Part shown: positions 16,657 through 24,680 of the stretch, piece by piece
Layout: every line of letters starts with the position of its first letter
Position numbering within the stretch: position 1 is the first letter of the stretch
Origin: Acididesulfobacillus acetoxydans
GTDB lineage: Bacteria > Bacillota > Desulfitobacteriia > Desulfitobacteriales > Desulfitobacteriaceae
NCBI RefSeq assembly: GCF_902729405.1
Contig: NZ_LR746496.1
Location: 1,426,001 to 1,490,000, forward strand
Length of the DNA stretch: 64,000 bases
Direction: 5' to 3'
Position numbers and translations under genes: made by a program
Notes under the pieces: model-generated
Told to the model about the DNA's origin: nothing
The model's input: the letters and a program-made list of their open reading frames with translations, nothing else
The model's database searches: none

Positions 16657-17044
16657 TCAGCCGTCCGAATCCGGAGCCTGGGGTTCACTATCAGGTGACC
16701 CGTCCGTATGATGGACCACGGGGTACGGCACGTTACCCTTGGTCGCGGCCCACAGCATCTTATTGAATTGGGTATCATTGTTGGCGTCTTCCACATTCCA
16801 AATCATCTTATTGGCCACCGCCGCCATCGGGGCGTTTTGACCGTTTTTCGCGTTCACATTGTAGGTAGGCTGGACGACCTTGTACGGGGTGAAGTTCGGC
16901 TTAAAGGTGAAAGCATTCAGCATCGGGGTTGCTTCAGCATCGAATTGAGTCATGGGTTTCACTGTAGTTTGCCAACCAGTTTTTCTCGGTGTAATCGTTG
17001 GAAATGGCCGCAGTGGACCAGTTGTGTCCCTGGGCACTGGTTAA
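16657..17044 (-). pseudogene. YncE-type phosphoesterase remnant with internal deletion
   Basis: Two conserved parts of bifunctional YncE/alkaline-phosphatase-like (AcpA-type) phosphoesterases are joined in different frames. At 16975-17044, minus strand, SAQGHNWSTAAISNDYTEKN is the family's metal-site segment. From about 16960 down, KPMTQFDAEATPML, FTFKPNFTPYKVVQ and QFNKMLWAATKGNVPYP form the C-terminus. More than a hundred residues between them, and the whole N-terminus, are missing. The surviving text ends in a short acidic tail. It is a decayed gene, possibly once part of phosphate scavenging. Confidence 0.7.
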
Positions 17045-17124
17045 CTAATTGTTTCAACAGATATAAAACCATGTTAAAACGAATCCACCGCTTAAGCCGG
17101 CGGGTGCACAAAGTTGCTAACAAT

Positions 17125-17159
17125 AAACCGATGTGGCGCCTGGTTTGCCGCATCGGTTT
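17125..17159. repeat. 9-bp inverted repeat
   Basis: AAACCGATG (17125-17133) and CATCGGTTT (17151-17159) are perfect inverted copies around 17 bases, with TTGTTC downstream. It could be a weak terminator or the end of a decayed insertion sequence. The surrounding 17045-17393 holds no convincing gene. Confidence 0.4.
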
Positions 17160-17393
17160 GTTCATGAGTGCCCAGGGGCTGTCCTGTTTCGGTGGCAGTC
17201 GGGGGTGGGATAAGGACCGTTAACCTAAGTTTACAGACCTGTTGGCGCAATATTCAGGTATTTGCTCCGGCATGCACTTATAATATCTAGTGTGGATTAT
17301 AATCTTTTGATGACGTATACACCTCCTGCCGGCCGGCAGGGAAAGAAGTGTGAGCCGTTGGTTGAGGGACGTTCATCCGGGGGGTGGAAAAGG

Positions 17394-18962
17394 ATGCAAA
17401 CAACGGAAGATCCGAGCATTGCCGGGATTATCGGCGACAGTCCCCAGATTCTTGACCTAAAACAAGCGGTTCTGAAGGTTGCTCCACGTAATACGACCGT
17501 GCTGATCACAGGAGAGACTGGAACGGGGAAAGAGCTGTTTGCCCAAGCGCTGCATCAAGGCAGCTTGCGCCGTTTTAAGCCGTTTGTCCGGGTCAATTGC
17601 GCGGCGATTCCGGAGGCACTTTTGGAATCGGAGTTATTCGGCTATGCCGAGGGAACGTTTACCGGGGGCAAAAAGGGCGGCTACCTGGGAAAATTTGCGC
17701 TTGCGGACGGCGGCACGGTTTTCCTGGACGAAATGGCCGAACTGCCTTTGGCGCTTCAGGCTAAACTTTTGCGCTTCTTGGAAGAACATGAAATTCAACG
17801 CTTGGGGGAGAGTTTGCCCCGGAGAGTCAACGTGAGGGTGGTGGCGGCCACAAATGCCAATCTTGTGCAACTGGTCAAATACAAGAAGTTTCGCAGTGAC
17901 CTCTACTACCGCCTCAATGTTGTGACTTTGGAAATACCGCCCTTGCGCAGCCGGAGGGAAGACATTCCCGTCCTGACCCGAGCTTTTATGAAGCAGCTGA
18001 ACGCGGAGTACGATTATAGGGTTTACCGTCTGGACGCTGACATACAGCGAATTTTCGACAGCTATCACTGGCCGGGAAACGTACGCGAATTACGTAATAT
18101 TTTGGAAACGGCGTTCAACTTGCATGATGGGGGGCAAGAGCTGAACGTCGGACATTTACCCCCGTATTTGCGAAGATGGTTTCAGGAACAAACGGAGAGA
18201 GCAAAAACGGTGAGCCTGGCTTCGGGTGTTTCGACAGTCGGACAGGTTGAGGCGGACGCCGGAGGGGAGAGAAAGGAGGGGATGGACGAAACCGTTCGGC
18301 GGGAAGGCGAAGCGTGGAGAGGCGGGAAGGTCGGCCGCCGGCCCCGAGCAAGCCGGCGGCCGACGGCCAAAGAGGAAAAAGAAAGGGCTTTTTGGCGGCC
18401 TGAAGCGCAGGGGACGATTGAGGCAAGGGGTAGAACAAACGAGTCTGGAGAGGGAGCGAAGGAAGCAGGAAACAGGGCCATGGAAACAGGAGGCGAGGCA
18501 AAGGGGGCAGGGGCCACAGCTAAAGAAGCCGGGAGCGGGGCGAAGGAAGCAGAAGGCAGAGTGAGCGTAGAAGGGAAGAAGGTGAGGGAGGGGGCGGCCG
18601 GGACAAACGAAGAAGAAAGAAGGAACCGGGAAGACCGAACAGACAAAGAAGATAGAGCGGGCGAAGAATGGGGTAAAGCGAGCAAAGGAAGGGGCGGAAG
18701 GGACGAAGGAAGAACCGCAGGGGACAAAGGGAGAACCAGATCAGCCGAGGAATGGGACGGAGCGGGCGAGGCGATAACCTGGACAGAATGGGTAAATATG
18801 ATAGGCAGGCGGTCCCTGGCAGAGATTACCGATCTGTTTGAAGGAAAGCTTTTGCTCCATCTTTTGGGCAGTGGGCGTAACAGGACGGAGATGGCAGACC
18901 TGTTGGGGATCTCACGCCAGGCCCTATATAAGAAACTGCAAAAATACCACCCGGGAAAGTAG
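17394..18962 (+). CDS. Sigma-54-dependent transcriptional activator without sensor domain
   Basis: This 522-residue bacterial enhancer-binding protein starts almost directly with its AAA+ domain. Walker A is GETGTGKE (residues 40-47), the sigma-54 contact loop reads GTFTGG (87-92) instead of the usual GAFTGA, Walker B is GTVFLDEMAEL, and the arginine-finger/sensor region RSDLYYRLNVV and WPGNVREL are present. A roughly 195-residue low-complexity linker (about 265-462) rich in Gly, Glu, Arg, Lys and Ala separates it from a C-terminal Fis-type helix-turn-helix (NRTEMADLLGISRQALYKKL). ATG 17394 is preferred behind GGGGGGTGGAAAAGG; longer in-frame starts at 17262 and 17310 exist. Directly downstream lie a dyad, a -24/-12 promoter and the acyl-CoA genes, its likely target. 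Confidence 0.88.
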   Translation: MQTTEDPSIAGIIGDSPQILDLKQAVLKVAPRNTTVLITGETGTGKELFAQALHQGSLRRFKPFVRVNCAAIPEALLESELFGYAEGTFTGGKKGGYLGKFALADGGTVFLDEMAELPLALQAKLLRFLEEHEIQRLGESLPRRVNVRVVAATNANLVQLVKYKKFRSDLYYRLNVVTLEIPPLRSRREDIPVLTRAFMKQLNAEYDYRVYRLDADIQRIFDSYHWPGNVRELRNILETAFNLHDGGQELNVGHLPPYLRRWFQEQTERAKTVSLASGVSTVGQVEADAGGERKEGMDETVRREGEAWRGGKVGRRPRASRRPTAKEEKERAFWRPEAQGTIEARGRTNESGEGAKEAGNRAMETGGEAKGAGATAKEAGSGAKEAEGRVSVEGKKVREGAAGTNEEERRNREDRTDKEDRAGEEWGKASKGRGGRDEGRTAGDKGRTRSAEEWDGAGEAITWTEWVNMIGRRSLAEITDLFEGKLLLHLLGSGRNRTEMADLLGISRQALYKKLQKYHPGK

Positions 18963-19060
18963 TTCTCATAGATGTCTCAAGCCTCTCTGTCCCAGAGTTT
19001 GTCAACTTATATTTACGTTCCGGTTCCCAGAATTGTGTAAACTTTCCCCCACGTCGCAGT

Positions 19061-19088
19061 CCGGGTGTCAAACAAAGATGACACCCGG
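19061..19088. promoter_or_regulatory. 10-bp dyad, candidate enhancer site for the sigma-54 activator
   Basis: CCGGGTGTCA (19061-19070) and TGACACCCGG (19079-19088) are perfect inverted copies around an 8-base loop. The centre is about 170 bases upstream of the -24 box, a usual distance for an upstream activator sequence. There is no T tail, so a terminator for the activator gene is a weaker reading but cannot be excluded. Confidence 0.5.
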
Positions 19089-19242
19089 CTGAATGCCAGC
19101 CGAACTTTCTGGCACCTTCAGGGGTTCTTCCGGCCGCCCGCTTGGATTGCCCGAACTGTTGAAGGCGCGATAGTCACTATTCAGCGGCCGATCTTAACTT
19201 TTGGGGGTGAACGGCCGGGCGGAGCGCCTGGGGAACACATTG

Positions 19243-19259
19243 TTGGCCGGTAATTTGCT
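19243..19259 (+). promoter_or_regulatory. Sigma-54-type (-24/-12) promoter
   Basis: TTGGCCGG at 19243 and TTGCT at 19255 place the invariant GG (19245-19246) and GC (19257-19258) exactly 10 bases apart, as in TTGGCAC-N5-TTGCW. Two of the less conserved -24 positions differ from consensus. It lies between the sigma-54 activator gene and the acyl-CoA ligase gene and would give a leader of about 105 bases. Confidence 0.6.
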
Positions 19260-19374
19260 ATAAGGCGTAAGCAGGGAAAGAGTCAAGTGCGATTCCCTGG
19301 GGTTGTGCAGAATCTGCGGCCCCAAACCGGCAATGGCCTAGCGGTTCTTAAATAAATGTCAGAGGGGGGAGTTT

Positions 19375-21042
19375 ATGCCTAACGTATTGCACCAAACGAT
19401 CGGGGACCTGCTGGATGAGGTGAGCGAACGGTTGCCGGACAAAGAAGCTATGGTTTATGCGGATCGGCCTGTGCGCCTCAGCTACAAGCGGTTGAGAGAG
19501 GAAGCGGACCGGGTCGCCAAGGCCCTGATTGGCTTAGGGATCCGCAAGGGGGAATCGATTGCCCTCTGGGCCACCAATGTCCCCGAGTGGATACTTTTGC
19601 AAATGGGCAGTGCCAAAATGGGAGCTGTCCTGGTTACGGTGAATACCCAGTATAGGAGTACCGAACTGGAATATCTGCTGAAGCAGTCCGACAGTGCGGT
19701 TATTTTTCTGGTGGAGGGGGTGAAACAGACTCACTATGTCGAGATTTTAAGTTCCGTGCTGCCTGAATTCACGCGCCATCCCCAAGAACAGCCCTACACT
19801 TATCCCGCCTTGCCCAAACTCAGATACAGGATTCTGCTGGCGGATAAACAAGTTCCGGGTTTGCTGAATTGGCCGGAGTTCCTGGCTCACGGCGCCGGGG
19901 TAACGGACGAAGTACTGAAAGAGTATCAAGAGAATACCCGTCCCGAGGATGTCATCAATATCCAGTACACCTCGGGCACGACCGGTTTCCCCAAAGGGGT
20001 TATGCTCACACACTATAATATTGTCAACAATGCTAACGCGGTGGCCGACGCCATGAATCTGCGGGAAGAAGATCGTCTTTGTTTCCCGGTGCCGCTCTTC
20101 CATTGTTTCGGCTGTGTCATGTCATCTCTAGCCTGTGTGACCAAAGGAGCCACTATGGTTCCCGTGGAATACTTTGAACCCAACGCGGTTCTCAAAGCGG
20201 TGGAGCAAGAGGCTTGCACCGGTTTGCAGGGCGTACCTATGATGTTTATTTCCGAACTGGAGACGCTGAAAACCACCCCTTATGATATTGGGACTTTGCG
20301 CAAAGGAATCATGGCGGGGTCTCCCTGTCCGGTGGAAGTGATGAAACAAGTGATCGGGACGATGGGAATGGAGGAGGTGACCATTGCCTATGGGCAGACG
20401 GAGTCCTCACCGGTCATAACCCAAACCCGGATTGACGATCCTCTGGAACGTCGGGTAACGACGGTGGGTCGGAAGTTGGATGGGGTTGAGGTTAAGATCG
20501 TGGATCCGGCTACGGGAGAACCCGTACCCTATGGGCAGCAGGGCGAACTCTGTGCCCGAGGTTACAGCATTATGGCCGGTTACTACAATATGCCGGAAGC
20601 CACCGCCCAGGCCATTGACGCGGAGGGATGGCTGCACACGGGGGATCTGGCGGTTATGGATGAAGCCGGCTACTGTAACATCACCGGCCGCTTGAAAGAC
20701 ATGATCATCCGCGGCGGCGAGAACATTTATCCGCGCGAGATCGAAGAGTTTCTCTACCGTCATCCCAAGATCGCCGACGTTCAAGTCGTGGGGCTGCCGG
20801 ATATAAAGTATGGTGAGGAAGTCTGCGCCGTGATCCGCCTGCGCGAAGGGGAAACGGCCACGGCGGAAGAGATTCGGGACTTTTGCCGGGGGCACATTTC
20901 CAACCACAAGATTCCCCGCTACATTGATTTTGTGCAAGGATATCCGGCGACGGCCAGCGGCAAGATACAAAAATATCGCTTACGCGAGATCTATATTGAG
21001 AAATATAACCTGCAAGAGGCGGCCGCGGTCATCACAGCTTAA
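19375..21042 (+). CDS. AMP-forming acyl-CoA ligase
   Basis: This 555-residue member of the ANL superfamily activates a carboxylic acid to its CoA thioester via an acyl-adenylate. The phosphate-binding loop YTSGTTGFPKG (about residue 200), YGQTESSP, the hinge region WLHTGDLAVMDEAGYCNI and GRLKDMIIRGGENIYP, and the C-terminal catalytic lysine in TASGKIQKYRLRE are all present. It resembles medium/long-chain fatty-acyl-CoA and cyclohexanecarboxyl-type ligases; the true substrate is unknown. The start is ATG 19375 behind AGAGGGGGG. It is the first gene after the -24/-12 promoter and should supply substrate to the downstream thiolase-like protein and acyl-CoA dehydrogenase. Confidence 0.9.
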   Translation: MPNVLHQTIGDLLDEVSERLPDKEAMVYADRPVRLSYKRLREEADRVAKALIGLGIRKGESIALWATNVPEWILLQMGSAKMGAVLVTVNTQYRSTELEYLLKQSDSAVIFLVEGVKQTHYVEILSSVLPEFTRHPQEQPYTYPALPKLRYRILLADKQVPGLLNWPEFLAHGAGVTDEVLKEYQENTRPEDVINIQYTSGTTGFPKGVMLTHYNIVNNANAVADAMNLREEDRLCFPVPLFHCFGCVMSSLACVTKGATMVPVEYFEPNAVLKAVEQEACTGLQGVPMMFISELETLKTTPYDIGTLRKGIMAGSPCPVEVMKQVIGTMGMEEVTIAYGQTESSPVITQTRIDDPLERRVTTVGRKLDGVEVKIVDPATGEPVPYGQQGELCARGYSIMAGYYNMPEATAQAIDAEGWLHTGDLAVMDEAGYCNITGRLKDMIIRGGENIYPREIEEFLYRHPKIADVQVVGLPDIKYGEEVCAVIRLREGETATAEEIRDFCRGHISNHKIPRYIDFVQGYPATASGKIQKYRLREIYIEKYNLQEAAAVITA

Positions 21043-21260
21043 AGAGGAGACCGCGGGAAGGGTCAGCAAGGGAGAGGACGGTCAGCGGGGGACAGGACTT
21101 TCCCCAAGGGAAACCGCGTCGAATTCCGGCTTAGAAGCCCGTAAAAAGAAATTCCCCCGGGCGAAAGCAAGAGGACATCTGCAACGGTAGTTCAAGCAAA
21201 TTCCCAGCGGCAGGAGCGGCTGCCGCCGAGTGTTTATTAAATTTAGGGGAGGAATGTGAC

Positions 21261-22517
21261 TTGAGACCAGTATATATGATTGCCGGGGGCATTACCAAGT
21301 TCGCCAAGGCATCCCCACGCAAAGATTTCCGTTATATGGTCAAAGAAGCCTTTGACCAAGCGATGGCCGATGTGCCCGGTCTGACCTTGGATATGATTGA
21401 CGGCTCGGTGGCGTCTTATTTTTCCGATCATTTTACACGGCAGCTGATGGCCGGGATCATGGTCCACGACTACTTGGGTCTGACGCCGAAACCTTCAAAA
21501 CGGATTGAATCCGGCGGTGCCACCGGGGGAATGTGCATCCAATCGGCCTGGGAGGCAGTGGCCAGCGGGCGGATGGATGTTTGTGCGGCCTTTGGCTTTG
21601 AGACCATGTCCCATGTCAACACTTGGAAAGGGAACGAATTCATTGCCCTTGCTTCCGATACCAACTTCGACTATCCGGTCGGAGGATTTTACACCGGGTA
21701 CTATGCCATGATGGTCAAACGGCACATGTATGAATTCGGCACGACAGAAGAGCAGCTGGCGGCTGTGTCTGTGAAGAATCATGCCAATGCCCTGCACAAT
21801 CCTTATGCCCAATTTCCGGCGGAACTCACCATTGAAGATGTGTTGAAGTCGGAGATGATTGCCGATCCATTAAAACGCCTGGATATCTGTGTCATGTCAG
21901 ATGGGGCTGCGGCGGTCATTCTGGCCTCTGAGGAGATGGCCCGGAAACTCACGGACAAACCGGTGCGGATCAGCGGAGTCGGTACTGGGACTGATGCCAT
22001 GCGCATGGCTGATCGTCCCTCCCGTGAGGTCATTCTCCTTCCGCACGAGAACGCGGCCGACTATAAGGGTCTGAAATATCCCGGGGTCCACTCTTTCCGG
22101 GGCGGCCGGACGGCGGCTAAGGAGGCTTACAAGATGGCCGGTATCACCAATCCTCTGGAAGAACTCGACTTCGTCGAACTGCATGACGCGTTTACCTCTT
22201 CCGAAATCCAGACCTATGAGGACTTGGGCCTGTGCAAATATGGTGAAGGGGGTAAGTTCGTCGAGTCCGGTGCGGCCGGCCTGGGAGGAAAAGTCCCGGT
22301 CAATCCTTCCGGCGGGCTCCTGGCCTGCGGACATCCGGTCGGCGCGACCGGCTTGATGCAAGGAGTCTTTGCTTTGTGGCAGTTGCAAGGCACCATCGGT
22401 CAGCATTTCAACGGGGATGACACCCTCCAGATTAAGAACGCCAAACGGGGGCTCATTCACAGTCATGCCGGCACCGGGACCTATATTACTGTAAGCGTGA
22501 TGGAGAGGGGGTTCTAA
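21261..22517 (+). CDS. Thiolase-superfamily protein lacking the nucleophilic cysteine
   Basis: This 418-residue SCP-x-type thiolase homologue starts at TTG 21261, 8 bases after GGAGG. Against SCP-x thiolases (motif NNNCATGS) the segment reads ESGGATGG, so the position of the acyl-carrying cysteine is Gly86. The other catalytic landmarks remain: His308 in ELHDAF, and His358 in NPSGGLLACGHPVGATG. The last active-site loop reads LIHSHAGTGTY instead of HNLGIGG. It is followed three bases later by a DUF35 gene, the usual partner in archaeal-type thiolases, BbsAB and the Ltp2 aldolase. With no Cys nucleophile, ordinary thiolysis seems unlikely. A retro-aldol or other C-C cleavage/condensation is a reasonable guess, or Cys92 nearby could act instead. 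Confidence 0.85.
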   Translation: MRPVYMIAGGITKFAKASPRKDFRYMVKEAFDQAMADVPGLTLDMIDGSVASYFSDHFTRQLMAGIMVHDYLGLTPKPSKRIESGGATGGMCIQSAWEAVASGRMDVCAAFGFETMSHVNTWKGNEFIALASDTNFDYPVGGFYTGYYAMMVKRHMYEFGTTEEQLAAVSVKNHANALHNPYAQFPAELTIEDVLKSEMIADPLKRLDICVMSDGAAAVILASEEMARKLTDKPVRISGVGTGTDAMRMADRPSREVILLPHENAADYKGLKYPGVHSFRGGRTAAKEAYKMAGITNPLEELDFVELHDAFTSSEIQTYEDLGLCKYGEGGKFVESGAAGLGGKVPVNPSGGLLACGHPVGATGLMQGVFALWQLQGTIGQHFNGDDTLQIKNAKRGLIHSHAGTGTYITVSVMERGF

Positions 22518-22520
22518 AGC

Positions 22521-23030
22521 ATGAGTGCGGAACAACGGACGAACTCGGCGGGCAAAGTGAAACTGGAAGAACAGGAGATAGGGGCGGTTCTTTACAACGT
22601 GGATCCCATCATAATGAAGTACCACTACGAGATTGACTACATGCACAGTTATGCCCAAGATTCGCCCTTCTTTGAGGGCTTGAGCAAAGGAGAACTTTGG
22701 GGGAGCAAGTGCCCGGTTTGCGGCAGTACCTTTGGCACCCCGCGCGGCCATTGCATGAATTGCGGAGCTAAGACGGAATGGATGCAACTTCCGTTGGAAG
22801 CAAAGATCCACACTTATACCACCTGCTATTTCGGCAGTCAGGAATTTCTGGCGGAGACTCCTTTTACTTTGATCCTGGTCGAATGGCCGAATGTGGATAC
22901 TTTTTTCCTTTCCCGTTTGTTGGGGGTGGCCCCGGACGAGGTTAAAATTGGTATGCCGGTGAGGGCCAAGTTCAGACGCCTGAGCCAGTTCAAACCGACG
23001 GATGTCTATTTTGTTCCGGAAGAGAGTTAA
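22521..23030 (+). CDS. DUF35 zinc-ribbon/OB-fold partner protein
   Basis: This 169-residue protein has an N-terminal helical stretch (about residues 1-50), a rubredoxin-like zinc ribbon with four cysteines (CPVCG...CMNCG, about residues 67-87) and an OB-fold (GIH-like KIHTYTTCYFGS through VRAKFRRLS). DUF35 proteins form stable complexes with thiolase-superfamily enzymes and help bind the CoA ester. The gene starts three bases after the stop of the thiolase-like gene, which argues for a complex. A Phe/Tyr-rich segment precedes the ribbon (YMHSYAQDSPFFEGLSKGEL), as in partners of acyl-CoA thiolases and the ChsH2 DUF35 domain. Confidence 0.88.
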   Translation: MSAEQRTNSAGKVKLEEQEIGAVLYNVDPIIMKYHYEIDYMHSYAQDSPFFEGLSKGELWGSKCPVCGSTFGTPRGHCMNCGAKTEWMQLPLEAKIHTYTTCYFGSQEFLAETPFTLILVEWPNVDTFFLSRLLGVAPDEVKIGMPVRAKFRRLSQFKPTDVYFVPEES

Positions 23031-23140
23031 CGGCCCCGGCGTGAGCAAAGCGAGTTTTTCGCCAAAGCGTTCTTGTAAAAGCGGCCCATGGGTTCCGGAA
23101 GCAGCGTACGACAAAAAAAGGTTACGGAGGAGGGGTAAAC

Positions 23141-24283
23141 ATGTTGGATTTAACGGCCGAACAAAAAGCCCTCCAAGACATGGTACATTCCTTCGCTCAG
23201 GAAGTCATCGCTCCGGGAGCGGCCCAACGCGATAAAACGGGAGAGTTTCCCTTGTCCATCGTAAAGCAGATGGGGGAATTGGGGCTTCTGGGGCTTCCCT
23301 TTGCGGAGGAATTCGGTGGGACGGGCGGGGATTATGTTTCTTACGCGATTGCCGTGGAAGAGATCACCCGGGCTTGTGCCTCCACGGGTATCACTTATGC
23401 GGCCGACCTTTCCCTCGGGATCAGTCCCATTTATCTCTTCGGTACGGCGGAGCAAAAAGAAAGGTACCTTCCCTCCCTCTTTCGCGGGGATTACTTGGCG
23501 GCTTTCGGGCTGACGGAGCCGGAGGCCGGCTCGGATGCCGGCGGCACCCGGACCCGGGCTGTGCGCGGAGAGAACGGTTGGGTGCTGAACGGTTCCAAGT
23601 GTTTTATTACCAATGCCGGCTACGCCGGGGTGGTGACCGCCACCGCGGTTACGGCTCCCGAGCGCGGCACCCGGGGAATCAGCGCTTTCCTGATCGAACC
23701 GGGAACCCGGGGTTTTCAGGTCAATTCTTCTTACGAAAAACTGGGTCTCCATGCCTCCAATACGACCGAACTCGTCTTTGACGAGGCGAATATTCCCCTG
23801 GGGAATCTTTTGGGGAAGGAAGAAAATGTAGGTTTCAAGCAGTTCCTGCAAATTCTGGATAGGGGAAGAATCAGCATTGGAGCTATGGGAGTGGGTTTGG
23901 CCCAGGCCTCCCTGGATGCAGCCCTGGCCTATGCCAAGGTGCGCAAGCAATTCGGCCAGCTCTTGAGTTCCTTTCAGGCCATTCAGTTTAAACTGGCGGA
24001 TATGGCGACCCATGTGCAGCTTTCCCGGCTGGCGGTTTGGAATGCAGCCCGTTTAAAAGACGCGGGTAAGCCTTTTACCCAGGCTGCGGCTATGGCCAAA
24101 CTCCATGCCTCGGAAACCGCCGTCAAGTGTGCCCTGGAGGCTATCCAAATCCACGGAGGGTACGGCTACATGCGGGAATACCCGGTGGAACGCTATCTGA
24201 GAGATGCCAAGCTCCTGGAGATCGGGGAAGGGACTTCGGAGATCCAGCGCCTGGTGATCGCCCGTTCTTTGGGGTGTGCCTGA
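23141..24283 (+). CDS. Acyl-CoA dehydrogenase
   Basis: This 380-residue FAD enzyme introduces an alpha,beta double bond into an acyl-CoA. The family signatures [15 protein letters not shown] (about residue 120) and [22 protein letters not shown] are present, as is the segment [15 protein letters not shown]; the catalytic glutamate is expected in GEGTSE. The start is ATG 23141 behind GGAGGAGGGG. It is the last gene of the acyl-CoA module. Its electrons would normally go to an electron-transfer flavoprotein, which is not encoded in the window. The stop codon region is tandemly repeated three times. Confidence 0.92.
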   Translation: MLDLTAEQKALQDMVHSFAQEVIAPGAAQRDKTGEFPLSIVKQMGELGLLGLPFAEEFGGTGGDYVSYAIAVEEITRACASTGITYAADLSLGISPIYLFGTAEQKERYLPSLFRGDYLAAFGLTEPEAGSDAGGTRTRAVRGENGWVLNGSKCFITNAGYAGVVTATAVTAPERGTRGISAFLIEPGTRGFQVNSSYEKLGLHASNTTELVFDEANIPLGNLLGKEENVGFKQFLQILDRGRISIGAMGVGLAQASLDAALAYAKVRKQFGQLLSSFQAIQFKLADMATHVQLSRLAVWNAARLKDAGKPFTQAAAMAKLHASETAVKCALEAIQIHGGYGYMREYPVERYLRDAKLLEIGEGTSEIQRLVIARSLGCA

Positions 24284-24309
24284 GGGTGGTACCTGAATGT
24301 GGTGCCTGA
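24271..24309 (+). repeat. Three 13-bp tandem units each ending in TGA at the dehydrogenase stop
   Basis: The units 24271-24283, 24284-24296 and 24297-24309 share the pattern GGGTGGTRCCTGA. The first contains the real stop codon. Because 13 is not a multiple of three, the three TGA triplets fall in three different frames. Confidence 0.75.
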
Positions 24310-24351
24310 AGCCAGGGGCGACGCGATCACGGTCCGCCCTTAGTTTGACCG

Positions 24352-24438
24352 GAAAGCCCAACGGGCTTTCCCAATTGGATCAAGAAAAGAGGCACCTTTC
24401 CGGGCTTGCTTAAAGTCCCGGGGGCGCCTCCTTTTTTT
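24352..24438 (+). terminator. Tandem hairpins with a T run ending the acyl-CoA operon
   Basis: GAAAGCCC (24352-24359) pairs with GGGCTTTC (24363-24370) around AAC. A second, larger hairpin (GAGGC at 24389 with GCCTC near 24426, plus inner CCGGG/CCCGG) is followed by seven T residues (24432-24438). The second is a textbook intrinsic terminator. Confidence 0.85.
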
Positions 24439-24680
24439 GCCGCGGTAAAATGGGGCCGCTCATCTGCACAAAAATTGACAGATGTAGGCGCTTGACATTT
24501 CGGCCCGGAAGGCTGAGTCCAAGGAAAAGGCTCCGGCAGATACTATGGGAGAGATCGCGCGGACATATTGTTCGGCTTTTTTGAAAAACCTGAGAAATAG
24601 CGCCGGGAACCAGGAATTACGAGGAGGTGCAAGCTAAATTTGGGTTTGCGTCCGACGTGAAAAGGAGACCGTAGAGGTGG
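24439..24680. other. Gap between convergent operons
   Basis: No gene or clear regulatory site is visible. A GAGGAGGTGC string at about 24622 and an AAAAGGAGACC string at 24659 look like ribosome sites, but no open frame follows them. Confidence 0.3.

Noticed and set aside
17070-17222. Small basic protein starting MLKRIHRLSRRVHK
   Set aside because: It lacks a ribosome site, overlaps an inverted repeat and sits in a decayed region. It was not called as a gene.
21897-23114. Minus-strand open frame of 405 codons across the thiolase-like and DUF35 genes
   Set aside because: Both plus-strand genes carry intact family motifs; the reverse frame has none.
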